From Phocoena phocoena (taxonomy: Eukaryota > Chordata > Mammalia > Artiodactyla > Phocoenidae), in assembly GCF_963924675.1 (NCBI RefSeq), contig NC_089238.1, positions 25,339,815 to 25,403,814 on the forward strand: 64,000 nt of DNA. Reading direction: 5' to 3'. Below the pieces are notes generated by a model. The model saw only the letters and a list, made by a program, of their open reading frames with translations, did no database searches and had not been told where the DNA came from. Position 1 is the first letter of the stretch. Each line of letters starts with the position of its first letter. Positions 1 to 11,960 of the stretch are shown one piece after another. A program made the position numbers and the translations under genes.

Positions 1-1650
1 GCATTTTCATTTTGCACAAGTTACGGAGCTGGTCCTCCCTCCATGTTTGAGAGCACCAGGGCCACGCCAACAGTGTGGACACAGAGAGAAGGACTGAACA
101 ATTAACCAGTGGATTCATCACTGAGCAACTGATAGAAAAAAGTAAGAAAATATCCAGCCTCCATCCCTCCTCATCCCCCAAGTCATCCAAATGTGGGCCC
201 TACCTCTGAGGCTTGCCAGGGGCAGGGTTGGAGGAGTCCTGGTGATGGGCAAGGGCACACGGGTGCCAGAAAGCTCCAAGGCTTGTGCCCTCATGCAGGA
301 AGAAGCTTTTGATAGCAAGGAACCCATTTGAGACTAAAGGCCCTTGGATTTTTTCATGTTATACCGGTGTCTGAGCTGCAAGAAAAGCTCCTGGATTTTG
401 ACAGAGGGTAAGTAACAAAAAGCAAGTCAAAGAATACAGGCAGGCAGGAAACAGGGCCATGTCGGCAACCCACTGACTGAGCGAGCACCTAGGTCCCTCA
501 CTGCTGACCCTCAACCAAGACGTGAAGCGCCAGTTGCCACTGACATCTCATCAGATCTGCTGGCAACCTGGGACAGAGCGTCCGCCCCATCTAGAAGACG
601 AGCCTGAGGTCCATCGAGGTCTGGAGAATCACCCAGAATTGCCCACCAGCCCAGGCCTGACATACCACTCTCCTAACTGCGGTACTGGTGTGAGGTCTGA
701 GGACACAGAGTGGCCCGGGGCAGAGTCTCTGACTTTCCCAGCGAAATCTTACACGAAACACCAACTTACACAGCAGAACAGAGCAGAGCTGCTCTCAACC
801 CCCATGTCCCACCCTCTGGCCCCCACATCCAGGAGGCCCATGGCACAGGCTTGGAAAGCCAGGATTGCTCAGATCGCAGTTTGAGAACCAGCGAACTAGT
901 GGCCTCATTTCTAGGCTCCATCAATACCAAATACCCGTGTCACCTCAGAGGGTCCCTAAGTCTCACTCCATTTCCGCATCCATACAAGGGGAATACTGAA
1001 GCGCTCAGCTCCTCTGAGCACGGTCAGCAGCCCCCTTGTCCTGCAATTTGAGATTATTCTCCCATCCTCAAGACACAGCAGCTATTCCCCTATGTCTGAC
1101 CACCAGCACCAATGAGTACTGTGCATCCACCCCGTTGCTGGGTGCCAGGACCATTGCACTAACTGGTTTGAGCAAAGCAGTACCCTCTCCCGACTACTGA
1201 CCCCCAACTTCCCAGATTCCTGGGAGGCTAGTACCTGGGAGGATAAAATCAGAGTATGAAAGAACAATGGAAAATAAAACAAAACTACTCGGATGGAAGC
1301 ACGGATAAGGTATTATTCGTTTCCCAAAAAAGTATTATTTTTATCTTGGATGCTGCCTGGCTCCCCTCTCCCCTTGCCAAGAGACTGGAGGGTTCCAGAC
1401 CATAGTCCTGTTCCTGGGTCTGAGCCAAAGTCCCAGCTCCAGAACTCCTGCCGGGTTGGACCCACCACCAGCAGGTGTGGTATAGACCAGAATTTCCCAA
1501 ACTTCTCTGATGATACAAATCCGGGGGACGCGGGTGGAGGTGCTTGTCAACGACACAGCCTTCCAGGCCCCTCCCCTGGAAACTCTCACCAAGAGGCCAG
1601 TCTGGGGGCTCCACCTGTTGAATGAATGAGTAGGGTAATGTGTGTGCAGT
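1..1650. other. Intronic DNA with nothing recognised
   Basis: I see no repeat family, exon or clear motif here. Short open frames on both strands lack any recognisable protein similarity or codon structure. Confidence 0.5.
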
Positions 1651-1654
1651 GCAC

Positions 1655-1800
1655 GCTCAGTGAGTATTTAAGGGATGAACGGAGAGACGGCACCTGGGTA
1701 CGCACAGGCCTGGTTTGCGTTCGCCCCAGTTTCTGGCCATCTGTGTGACCTTGGGCCAGTGCCTGCCCCCCTCTAAGCCTCAGCTTCTGGATGAGCAAAA
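1655..1800 (+). repeat. MIR SINE remnant
   Basis: The MIR core is visible: a degraded CTGTGTGACCTTGGGC block at about 1740 followed by GCCTCAGCTTCTGGATGAGCAAAA, shown here in broken form. It is old and diverged. Confidence 0.65.
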
Positions 1801-1804
1801 CGGG

Positions 1805-3520
1805 TCAGGTGGTAGGGAAGCTTCCAGCTCTGACCCCCTCATGGCTTCTGCAGAACAGCAAGACCCTCCCAGACATGGTTCCTAACAAAGAGAGAACTCC
1901 AGCTCGCCTTCCCAAAACAGAACTGAGCCTGCCCCACCCCCTTCCACTGCTCAGAGCAGACCATCGGGCCCATCTCTGGAGGGGGCAGTTTGCGGGGGCA
2001 GTGCGCAGACCCTCCCTCGGGAGAGCTAAGGTATCTAAAAATAAATGAAGCCTCCTGCGCAGCCCCAAGCCTGGAAGCCTGTGAGCTGGGCGAGGTGCCT
2101 TCCTGCAGACACTCACTCGTCAGTACATTGCCACTCTGAAAACGGAGTCATTGTCAAGGGCAGCGGGGATACTGGAGGAAGGCCCCGCTGACGGGCAGTG
2201 GAAGCCAAACCCACAAGGGTCAGTTTTCAGCTCACAGCTTAAGCCACGCCGCCCGGTTGTGAAACGAGAGATGCGCTAACGACAACACTTTCAGAGCTGC
2301 CTCGCGCGGAAAGCAGGGGGAGCCGGGAACAGAGGCTCCAAAAGGTGTTTCCTCCACCCAGTAATGGGAGGAATAAGAAAGGCTGAGCCCGCGTCACTAC
2401 GTCACCACGAGTGCTCGATGGGAATGAGCGGGGCGCTGAACGGGGTCTGGGCGCCACTCTGAGTGGGGACGGGAGGGAAAGGGCTGCTCTCACAGCTGAC
2501 ACACCCCCACTATTGTCACAGCAGTGACAAAAGTGCCAGGGAAAACCAAGCAGCTATCAGGCAAGTTGCAAACGGAATAAAAATGTCAAAAGCATACATA
2601 TGAGTAAACTTCCTACAGGAAAGTCCCATCACATGGGGGTCAGAATGAGAGCAATAGAAAGGGCTCTTTCGTCTCCTACGCAGCACCGGCAACACTCACC
2701 AGCGCCACAGAAAAGGGACACATGGTGCGACACAGCAGAGAAGCAGGGGATGCGGTCAGGAAGAAATGAGACGGGGCCAAGAGAAGCCGGCTTCAGTAAG
2801 GAAGCAGCGCACGTCAAGCACACGGCTAGGATCCAGGAAACACTTGCTGTCGAGTGGAGAGGAAGAGAATGAGTACAAAGTGCGGCAACAAGCAGGGCTG
2901 ATAAGCAAATGTATTAACAGCCGGTGCACCAGGGTCCCCACCAGCTCAATCATCCCTGGCCGTAGGCTGGTGGCCTTGATGGACCAGGAGGTCTCCCCTT
3001 GCGCTCTGGATCTAGGGAAGGGCCAAGGCTCCAAGCTCAGGGGGAGGATCTGTGAGCAGGAAGTTCAGGGCAGAAACTCTTTGCCAGCAGGTCAGGGACT
3101 GTTTCAGTATTTGAAGAAACAGTACAGTGGTCCTGGAGCATACCATGCAAATCCCAACCAACCCTCCACCAAGTGCCCAGACACAAGTGTCCTGAGTTGG
3201 GTTAGAACAGGGTGAGGGACATGTTCCGACTATCTTTCTATTCATCCATTCATTTGCTTCGAGGAGCAATGCTCCTGCCACCCAGAGAGATAACCCCAAG
3301 CCTCCAAGCAGACAAGCAGAGATTGCGCAAACTCTGCAAAGGCCATTCGAATCCGAGCAGGGTCCAAACAGAAGGGTTCTACAGGGGGTGAAGGCTGCCA
3401 GCAGGTCACCAGGAGAAAAAGCTGAACTGCCCCAGGAGTGAGGGACAGAACAAGATATCTGAAACCAGATTCTGACCCTGATGCTGCAGATAGAAGCCCC
3501 AAAAATGTTTTACAGTGAGA
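1805..3520. other. Intronic DNA, mostly unassigned
   Basis: Apart from the CpG-rich patch at 2245-2480, I recognise nothing between the MIR remnant and the T-tract at 3530. Confidence 0.45.
2245..2480. promoter_or_regulatory. CpG-rich patch with paired CRE-like half sites
   Basis: Within otherwise CpG-poor intron this patch has many CpGs. It contains two closely spaced CGTCA motifs (2392-2396 and 2400-2404); the second extends to TACGTCA, close to a cAMP-response element. A role as an intronic enhancer or alternative promoter is inference only. Confidence 0.25.
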
Positions 3521-3529
3521 TGCTAAATC

Positions 3530-3550
3530 TTTTTTTTTTTTTTTTTTTTT
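3530..3550 (-). repeat. T-tract of 21 bases
   Basis: An uninterrupted T run that could be the poly(A) tail of a minus-strand retrocopy extending to the right. No AATAAA is seen just upstream on the minus strand. Confidence 0.7.
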
Positions 3551-3979
3551 GGTAAAACAGATCTTGAGGGCACATGCTGAGATAGTCGAAGCTCTTCATG
3601 CAGGCAATGCTGAGGGGTGTTTGTGTCTGTGTGTATGTTTGTATGTGTGTCTCTGTGGGTATTTTTTAGGAGGCTACCCCTTATCAGAAATCCTTCATGA
3701 AACATCACCCAGTGAAGTGCTTTTGCAACACCCGTACACTTGAAAGGTGCCTCTTGTGGCTCACTGCAGCCCTGTGTGTGGAGAACAGCCCACAGAATTC
3801 CAAGCACGTGGACACAGGAAGATAACTGGGCGCAGTGTGGACAGAGGACCTCACCCTCAGCATGTTCTAAGGACTCAATGTTACCAGTAGAAACAATGAT
3901 TTCTCCTAAAGCTACAGGCCCTTTACAGTGCTTGTTAACGTTTGATGGGACTCCAACCCTAATCAAGATCCTGGGGACA

Positions 3980-4190
3980 GGGCTTCCCTGGTGGCGCAGT
4001 GGTTGAGAGTCCGCCTGCTGATGCAGGGGACACGGGTTCGTGCCCCAGTCCGGGAAGATCCCACACGCCGCGGAGCGGCTGGGCCCGTGAGCCATGGCCG
4101 CTGAGCCTGCCGTCCGGAGCCTGTGCTCCGCAACGGGAGAGGCCACACAGTGAAAGGACCGCGTACGGAAAAAAAGAAAGAAAAAAAAAG
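3980..4190 (+). mobile_element. CHR-type tRNA-derived SINE, copy 1
   Basis: The element starts GGGCTTCCCTGGTGGCGCAG and carries pol III A-box-like (TGGCGCAGTGG) and B-box-like (GGTTCGTGCCC) segments from its tRNA ancestor. It ends in an A-rich tail broken by G. A perfect 16-bp target-site duplication, AAGATCCTGGGGACAG, flanks it (3965-3980 and 4188-4203), so this is a clean retroposition event. A short internal deletion (CCTGCCGTCCGG for CCTGCGCGTCCGG) marks the copy. Confidence 0.93.
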
Positions 4191-4203
4191 ATCCTGGGGA
4201 CAG

Positions 4204-5250
4204 ATCATGAAAACTGAAGTGGCTGCTGGAAGCCAGGTTTGTGCTACAGAGTCTCTTGCATTTCTACCAGCCCCTAAAACTTTAAAAGGAGCAGCCCGTG
4301 GAATCCTCTTCCCAGAGTGAAAGGGTTGGGCAGCAGGGTTGTTTTAGGCCCTGAAATGAATAATAATTCTGCTTCTTAATAGGTCCGTAATTAATTCACA
4401 CATTCGACTGTTCGGTCCAGAAATACGTTTGTGTTGACAATTTTGCATTCAGTGCTTTGAAAACAATCTGTCATGGTTTTATTTGCCTCACCGCCCCAGA
4501 AACATCACCACTTTCCAGTATCCACCCAAGTGCTACAATTCCACTACAGTTGCCTGAGACTCTGCTGGTGGCAACTAGGGAGGGGGCTCAGAATGCCCAG
4601 GTGGGAAAAGTTAGGTTTGTGCAAGAGCTATCCTCCTTTGAAGGGACAAGACAACCAGATGACCAGTCAAATCTTGGTTTGCTCCCTCCCAATTCCCATG
4701 ACAGCTTCCAGCACTCGGCTGCATGGATTTGAGATCATTCTACCACCCCACATCTCCAGCACTGCATCACTGCATGTCTCCCTAACCCTCAAGCACCAAT
4801 ACTGGCCCACATTTGCCAACTTTGGGTTCACACCATCAGTGCACCTAGGTGATATGTCAGGTAGGACCCCACCCCGGCTTTCTTCATCACCTCCTAAGGA
4901 GATAAAATCAGAGTAAGAAGGATCATTAGAGGGAAGAAAACAAAAGGCAATGCTGGACAGATGCAGAAACAAGGTATCATTAGTATCAACCTTTACACTG
5001 GGTGCTGCTGGGCTTGATTTATGACTGCCACCAACCAGTGAGTCAAGGGTCTCACACAGCCCACTGTTCTCTCCCCTTGCAAAAGAAGAGGAGGTGGGGG
5101 AAGGAGGAGGGTCCTCAAAATGGTCCTGGCCCAGGTCTGAGCTACAAACCTCCAGTCTAAGCTCCAATTTCCCCACAAGCCCTTGGACCCAGCAACCTTG
5201 CAAAAACATCGCTGTGGAATAAAGCAATGTTTTCCAAATGTTCCCGAGAC
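4204..5250. other. Intronic DNA, nothing recognised
   Basis: I see no repeat consensus or exon. The minus-strand open frame near 4667-5227 shows no recognisable domain. Confidence 0.4.
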
Positions 5251-7357
5251 GCTTAGTTGCCTATTCAGTTTCCAGATTTCTCCCCTGGACATAATTTTCT
5301 CTATTCCTTCAGCTAAGTACAAATAAAAACCCTGGACATTATGAAAGAAACATAAGAATATTCTGAAAGGTGGAGAAAAGAAGGCAGAATAGCCAGGGAC
5401 ACAGGGACCCAACAAACGACATGGTAGTGAGTACCCTGGGTTTTCCTTTTGCTTCATATATCTCAGATTGGAGCTCAAGCAGTTGGCAACCAGGAAACGC
5501 CGACAGATAAGATTTTAAAAGCCCCAAGAAAAGCCTGGGCTCTCTAGCCAAAGGACTAGAAAAGGTACAGCCTGGCAAGACAGAAAACTTGTAGACAATA
5601 ACAGCTTGCTCCAACCAAACCCATAGAAAAGGTTTTACCTCCCCACTACCCATTCAAGCAAAGGCTGAGCAGGGCACCTAGATTTCCATGCTCTTAAGGC
5701 TGTAACAAGGCATCCAATACCCTATATCCATGGAGTGTCAAAAAAGCCTAGTAGGGAGCCAGACTTTCATACTTGCTGGGCAGTAACATGGCCCCTCCTC
5801 ATGGTGTCACTAGAGACCATCTGGAGAGCCTGAACTTCCACCCCAACCCAGCAGTAGCAAGGTGCACCTACCCATTCTCCTGGTGTCAGGGAAAGTCAGG
5901 TGGGGGACAGGAATGAGGCACTCCTCCCACTATTCAAAGAGGTATCAGTGGAGCCTACTAGGGAGACTAACCTGGAATTCTTCCCACCTCAATCAAAAAT
6001 CATTTGTCCCACCAAGAACCAGGAAGATCTCAAATTGAATGGAAAAAGACAACCCATACATACAAAAACTGAGATGACTGAGATGTTACAGTTATCTCTC
6101 AAGGAATTTGAAGGAGCCATCATAGACTACTTCCAATAATTATGAACATGTGTGAAACAAATGGAAAAAGAGAAAGTCTCAGCAAAGAAACAGAAGATAA
6201 AAAGAAGCACTAAATGGAAATTTTAGAAATTAAAAAAACAAAGTTTTAAAAAATCAATGATGGGCTCAACATCAGAAGGGAGGAGGGAAACAGAGGTAAG
6301 AACTGGCAAACTGGAAGACATAACAAAAGAAAGCAAATAGATTTTTTTTAATGAAAAGTGCCTCAGAGATTGATGAGAGTTTAACATTCATGTGGTCAGA
6401 GTCCTAGAAGGAGAGGAGAAAGGGGGTGAACTTAAAAAGTACTCAAAAGAAGAAAAAGACAAGGAAAAAATTTGAGAGCAGAGAAAGAAAAATGACACCT
6501 TACCACAGTGGAAAAATAATTCAAATGACAGCAGATTTCTCATCAAAACCCATGAAAGCCAGAAGAAAGTGGTATAATATTTTTCAAGTGCTGAAAGGAA
6601 AGAACTGGCAACACAAAATCTATATCCAGCAAAACTACCAACCAGGGATGAAGGGGAAATCAAGACATCCTCAGATGAAGAAAACTAAGAGAATTTGTCA
6701 CCAGAATGCCTACTGTAAAAGAAAAGAAAAAGAAAAAAGAAAGCTAAAGGAACTCCTCTAAATAGAAAAGGAAATGATACAAGAATTCTTGTAAGTAGGA
6801 AGAAAACACAGTAAACAAAATTATGGTAAATACAATAATTTCTCTACCTCTTTTGAGTTTTCTAAATTATGTTTGATGGTTGAAGCAAAAATTTACCACT
6901 ATCTGATATGGTTCTAAATATTTGTAGGAGAAATGTTTTAAACAATTAGATTATAAATACGGTTTATAATCTGGTTGTCTTTACCAGTTCACTTGAACTG
7001 GTAAAATGATGACACCAGAAGACTTTGGTAAGCTATGTTTATATAATGTAATGCCTAAGTAATCATTTTAAAAGTTGTACAAAAAGAAACACAACAGGTT
7101 AACCAAAATGAAATTCTTGAAAATATTCAAGTAACCCACAGGAAGGCAGGAAGTAGAAAACAGAAATGAAAAGCAGAGAAAACTGACAGAAAACAAAATA
7201 TAAAATGGCAAACTTAAGCTCTAACATATAATTAATTACATTAAATATTAATGGCCAAAATATACAAATTAAAGAGACAGAGATTGACAGAATGAGGACA
7301 GGGAGTAGCCCACCTATATTCTATCTACAAGGAACTCACTTAAAATATAACAATATA

Positions 7358-7545
7358 GGGCTTCCCTAGTGGCGCAGTGGTTGAGAGTCCACCTGCCGAT
7401 GCAGGGGACACGGGTTCGTGCCCCGGTCCGGGAAGATCCCACATGCCACGGAGCAGCTGGACCCGTGAGCCATGGCCGCGGAGCCTGTGCTCCGCAAAGG
7501 GAGAGGCCACAACAGTGAGAGGCCCACGTACTGCAAAACAACAAC
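7358..7545 (+). mobile_element. CHR-type SINE, copy 2, at an L1 breakpoint
   Basis: It starts GGGCTTCCCTAGTGGCGCAG and ends in an A-rich ACAACAACC tail. It lacks the GCGTCC segment present in most copies. No target-site duplication is visible. The flanking L1 sequence jumps from the 5' part of ORF2 to the reverse-transcriptase region. Confidence 0.9.
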
Positions 7546-7851
7546 CCTACACCTGTTATTATATATGATGGTAAAAGACTGATGCTTTGCCCCTAAGTTC
7601 ATAAACAAGTCAAGGATGTCCACTCTCACCACTCTTATTCAACATAACGCTGGAAGTTCTAACCAGAGCAGAAAGCAAGAAGAAGAAAACAAAAGGCACA
7701 CAGATAGGAAAAGAATAAACAAAACTGTTCCTGTTCACAGATGACATGATTGTCTGTGTAGAAGATCCCATGGTATCTACCAAAAAAAACTCCTACAATT
7801 GAGTTGAGCAAAGTCAAGGGGTACAAAATCAACATTCAGAAACCAACTGTA

Positions 7852-8058
7852 GGGCTTCCCTGGTGGTGCAGTGGTTGAGAGTCTGCCTGCCGATGCAGGG
7901 AACACGGGTTCATGCCCTGGTCTGGGAACATCCCACACGCCGCAGAGCGGCTGGGCCCGTGAGCCATGGCCGCTGAGCCTGCGCGTCCGGAGCCTGTGCT
8001 CCGCAACGGGAGAGGCCACAACAGTGAGAGGCCCGCGTACCACAAAAAAATAAAAATA
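7852..8058 (+). mobile_element. CHR-type SINE, copy 3, at an L1 breakpoint
   Basis: A full short-form copy with tail AAAAAAATAAAAATAATAAA. No target-site duplication is visible, and a few hundred bases of expected L1 ORF2 are absent across it. Confidence 0.9.
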
Positions 8059-8698
8059 ATAAAACAATTTTGAAAAAGAACAATAAAAGAGGAGGATTCA
8101 GTCCGATTTCAAGACTTAAACAGCTATAGCAATTAAGACTGTGTCATATTGACAGAGGAACAGACACATAGATCAGTGCAACCCAGAAACAGATCCTCAC
8201 AAATATGCCCAACTGATAATTAACAGTTCAATGGAAGAATTATAGTCTTAACAAAAAATGGTCCAGGAGCAACCGGACATGGGGGTGGGTGGTACTCAAC
8301 CCAAATTTATATAAAAATTAACTCAAAATGGATCATGGACTTAAATGTGAAATGTAAAATTATAAAACTTATTTGAAAAAAATAGGAAATAATCTTTGGG
8401 ATTTAGGATTAGGCATAGAGTTCTTAAACTGGAAACCAAAGACATGGAGCCATAAAGGAAAAATTGATAATTTGGACTTCATCAAAATTTTAAAACTTTT
8501 ACTCTACAAAAGACCCACTTAAGAAGATGAAAAGACAAACTACAGACCAAGAGGAAACGTTTGCAAACCACATATCTGACAAAGGACTAGTATCTAGAAT
8601 ATACAAGAACTCCAAAAGTCAACCACAAAAAAGTAAACAATCCAATTAGAAAATAGGCAAAAGATATAAAAATGCTTTTCATCAAAAAGGATAAACAG

Positions 8699-8914
8699 GG
8701 CTTCCCTGGTGGCGCAGTGGTTGAGAGTCCGCCTGCCGATGCAGGGGACACGGGTTCGTGCCGCGGTCCGGGAAGATCCCACATGCCGCGGAGCAGCTGG
8801 GCCCGTGAGCCATGGCCGCTGAGCCTGCGCGTCCGGAGCCTGTGCTCCGCAACGGGAGAGGCAACAGCAGTGAGAGGCCTGCATACCGCAAAAAAAAAAA
8901 AAAAAAAAAAAAAA
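8699..8914 (+). mobile_element. CHR-type SINE, copy 4, with clean duplication
   Basis: A short-form copy with a pure tail of about 25 A. It is flanked by GATAAACAG (8690-8698 and 8915-8923), and the L1 reads continuously across the insertion, unlike copies 2 and 3. Confidence 0.92.
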
Positions 8915-9617
8915 GATAAACAGATGGCAAATAAGCCCATGAAAAAATGTTTAACATCATGAGCCATTAGGGAAATACACATTAAAACCACAATAAGATA
9001 TCACCACCTACCTATCAGATTGGTTAAAATTAGAAATAGTGACAAACCGAATGCTGGTGAGGATGTGGAGAAACTTGCTGGTGGCGATGTAAAATGGCAC
9101 AGCTACTCCAGAAAAGCTTGGCAGCTTCTTAAAAAGTCAAACATTCAAGTGCTATAGGCCCAGCAACTGTACTCCTGGAATTTATCCCAAAGATCATGTA
9201 GACTTACATATGATTCCATTTATATAACATTCTTGAAATGACAGAAATATGGAAATGGAGAACAGATTAGTGATTTCCAGAGGTTAAGGAAGGAGCGGGG
9301 GCAGGATGCGAGTGGCTATGGCTTTAAAAGGAAAGCATGAAGGATTCTTGCGTGATGGGAATGTTCTGTAGCTTGAAGTGTATGGGTGTCAATATCTTAG
9401 TTGTGATACTGTACTTCTCATTTTACAAATTGTTACGGTTAGAGGAAACTGAATCTCCAGTTATCTCAAAATTAAAAGTTTAATTTTTTATAGTTAAAAA
9501 TTTTTAAAGGATGAGAAAAGGACCATAAAAAGCTTTAAAAGAAGGTGGGGTGGGAGCACCACTGTGCTTCCCCAAGCTCACTGGCTTGAGGCATAGGAAC
9601 TGTGAGGGAAAGGACAT

Positions 9618-9810
9618 GGGGTTGCCAGATTAAATACAGGATAGCTGGTTAAATCTGAACTTCAGATAAGCAACACATAACTTTTTAGCCTAAGTATGTC
9701 CCATACAATATTGGAGACACACTTAGACTAAAAAATTATTTGTTGTTCATTTGGAATTCAAATTTAACCAGCCGGCCTGTATTTTTATTTGCTAAATCTG
9801 GAAACCCTAG
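9618..9810. mobile_element. Palindromic non-autonomous DNA-transposon-like element
   Basis: The left arm (GGGTTGCCAGATTAAATACAGG) and right arm (CCTGTATTTTTATTTGCTAAATCTGG), shown here in shortened form, are inverted copies. TTCAGATAAGCAACA near 9661 pairs with TGTTGTTCATTTGGAA near 9742. The sequence matches a common mammalian palindromic repeat whose name I will not guess. Confidence 0.65.
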
Positions 9811-10910
9811 GAGGGAAGTACAGGACACAGGCATCTGGAGGCAGCTGGGGGCTGTAGACTGAAAGAGGGAGGGTGGACCCAGGAAGGAGTAAGAAAGACT
9901 TAAGGAGAGAGGCCAGACAGCTGGCAAAGGGATGCCGGGGGACCACAGAGATGCCCCAGACTGGGCAGTGCCTTAAGAGTGGGGGAAGGCAGACACTAGC
10001 ATGGGAGGTTCCCAAGCTGCTGGGTTTATGGAGCTCTGGTGAAAGGATCCTTTGTGGGTGGTCCACAAAGAATCCAGAAAAAGGGCAAAAGAGTGGATGC
10101 TTGAGTCTCCAGTGCTGATCCGGGCTGGAGGGAGCCTGACAGACCATCTGAGGTTGGGGAGGGGGCCCTTTAGGCACTAGAAGCAGCACTCGCGATTAAC
10201 CCCAGGCTGTCCCCTGGGCACCCGGGGCTGTTCTCACCGTGATGTGGCACCACCCTCTAGGCTCTCCCCTTCCTATGGGGGAAGGGCATGCACACCAGCA
10301 GGCTCAAGTGTCCAGGTCGGTGGGCAGTCATGCATCTGATCAAAACTAAAACTAGTCTGGGCACTCGCTCTCAGCCAAAAAGTCACCTCCTAGCCAGGCC
10401 ATCGCTGGTCATACGTTTTTACGCTGCTCCTGGACACACGTGGTTGCCCCTTCTTTTCACAGAACGTATCACTTTCCGAAAGAGTCTGGATTTTTAATTT
10501 GTTTTCTTGTTTAGCAGTTGATCCCCACTAGCTCCAGGACTGCAGGCACTTGGTCTGTCTTTACTGCAACATCTACGCCTAGTACCTGGTACAGAGCAGG
10601 TGTTCGGGAAAGAAAAAAGATGCTGAATGAATGAAGGAGTAACTGAATAAACCCGTCTGATGAAAGCTACCCTTCTGGAGCTATCCTGCAGGCACAGCTC
10701 CTTGGAACCTGGTAAAGGCAGAGGGCCAGTCTTCATCCTCCAGGAAGCCCTCCGCAGCATCCTCTGAGCCGCCACGGACTGGCACCTGGGATTGTAGGCT
10801 CCGTGTGGTCACAGAGGGGCTCAGTTCGTCCTCTCTAAACAAGGGCTCTAGCAGCAGCGTCATTATCTTTAATGAGTCCCTGCCACAGGGACTAATAATA
10901 ATAATATTAA
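9811..10910. other. Intronic DNA, nothing recognised
   Basis: No repeat, exon or motif supported by eye. Confidence 0.4.
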
Positions 10911-10914
10911 TATT

Positions 10915-11020
10915 AATAGCTACCACTTACTAAGAACTTACAGGTGCTGGGCACTTGTCATATATTTTAAGTCATTAATTCTTCAAACAGCCCCCAAAAG
11001 GTAGGGGTGGTGACCCTCTA
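10915..11020 (-). repeat. MIR SINE remnant
   Basis: It matches the reverse MIR core: CCACTTACTAAGAACTTACA near 10923, then a degraded match to the conserved tail end. Confidence 0.6.
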
Positions 11021-11849
11021 CTGTTTGTGCTGCCCCCTCCTTGTGAAAAATAGATACCCTTTCTCTTTTCAAGATCACCCTCCCCATTCCCACTGTGGGG
11101 GGACGAGGGGCAGATACTGGCCCACCTCAGCGTCCAGGGAGGGTGGGTAGCGCCAGCACAACCAGTCAACCCACTCCAACTCCCTGGCTACAGTGATTGC
11201 CTCCTGGGCAGCTTTAGGACGCTTCTGAGGCAGTAAGCCTTGGTCCTGAAACCTTTTCTGCTGATGAAGAAGCACATGCCCCTCTTTGCTGGGACCACTG
11301 AGTGGGGAGCTGCTGTCTGTCACTGGCACCGGGGGATCCCACCTGGGAATGAAGGCAGCAAAGAGAAAGCAGAGCTGACAGGAGGTGGAAGAAAGATAGA
11401 TTGGTGATGACTTTCTTAAAACCCCCTGGATCCAGCCATGCCTGAAGCCAGTTACCTAATGTATCCCCAGACTTTTCAGTTACATTAGCCAATAACTCTT
11501 TTGAATGTTGTAGTCAGTGTGAGTTGCATCCCTGACGTGTCACTGAACGAGACCTGCCTAAACTGCTATGTTAGTACAGCTATGTTGAGATGAGGGCATT
11601 TTATAGATGTGGAGCTGAAGCATACAAAAGGCAAAATAACTTAGTTAACCATGAGCTGGAAGTGCTCTTAACCACTCTGATTCACTGTAGGGTTCTACAG
11701 TCTATGTGTGTGTGCACACATGTGCACGTTTCTAATTAATATTCATATCTACAAAAGATTGAGCAAACTATTGGCGCTTAATAAAGATCTTCTGGATAAA
11801 CTAAAATCAGTAACTTCCTAATAAAGCGACTTTGTTTAGAAAACACTCC

Positions 11850-11960
11850 CATCAGCAACCTTGGATTCTTACTGCAAGCCAGGCTCACAACTCACCGTGT
11901 GTCTTTGGGGAATCACTTCCCTTCTCCCTACCTCAGTTTCCCCAGGGAAATGGGCTGGAA
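11850..11960 (+). repeat. MIR SINE remnant
   Basis: GTGTGTCTTTGGGGAATCAC followed by CCTCAGTTTCCCCAGGGAAA is a diverged forward MIR core. Confidence 0.6.

Larger units (their letters stand above)
5250..9480 (+). mobile_element. Old L1 LINE, deleted and interrupted by three SINEs
   Basis: The 5' region (5.25-5.9 kb) resembles an L1 leader. 5.9-7.2 kb resembles the ORF1 and inter-ORF region, and ORF2 starts near 7225 with a degraded LITLNINGQN motif. Reverse-transcriptase sequence appears at 7567-7851, later ORF2 at 8060-8697, and the 3' end at 8915-9480. All frames are destroyed. ORF2 sequence is missing at 7358-7566 and at 7852-8060, in both places replaced by a CHR SINE. The left boundary is uncertain by several hundred bases. 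Assignment is from remembered L1 sequence. Confidence 0.85.

Noticed and set aside
8587..8991. Open frames of 60-135 codons recurring at each CHR SINE (also 3963, 7314, 34945, 40122 and 47570)
   Set aside because: They share the same peptide because they are translations of one SINE family, not genes.
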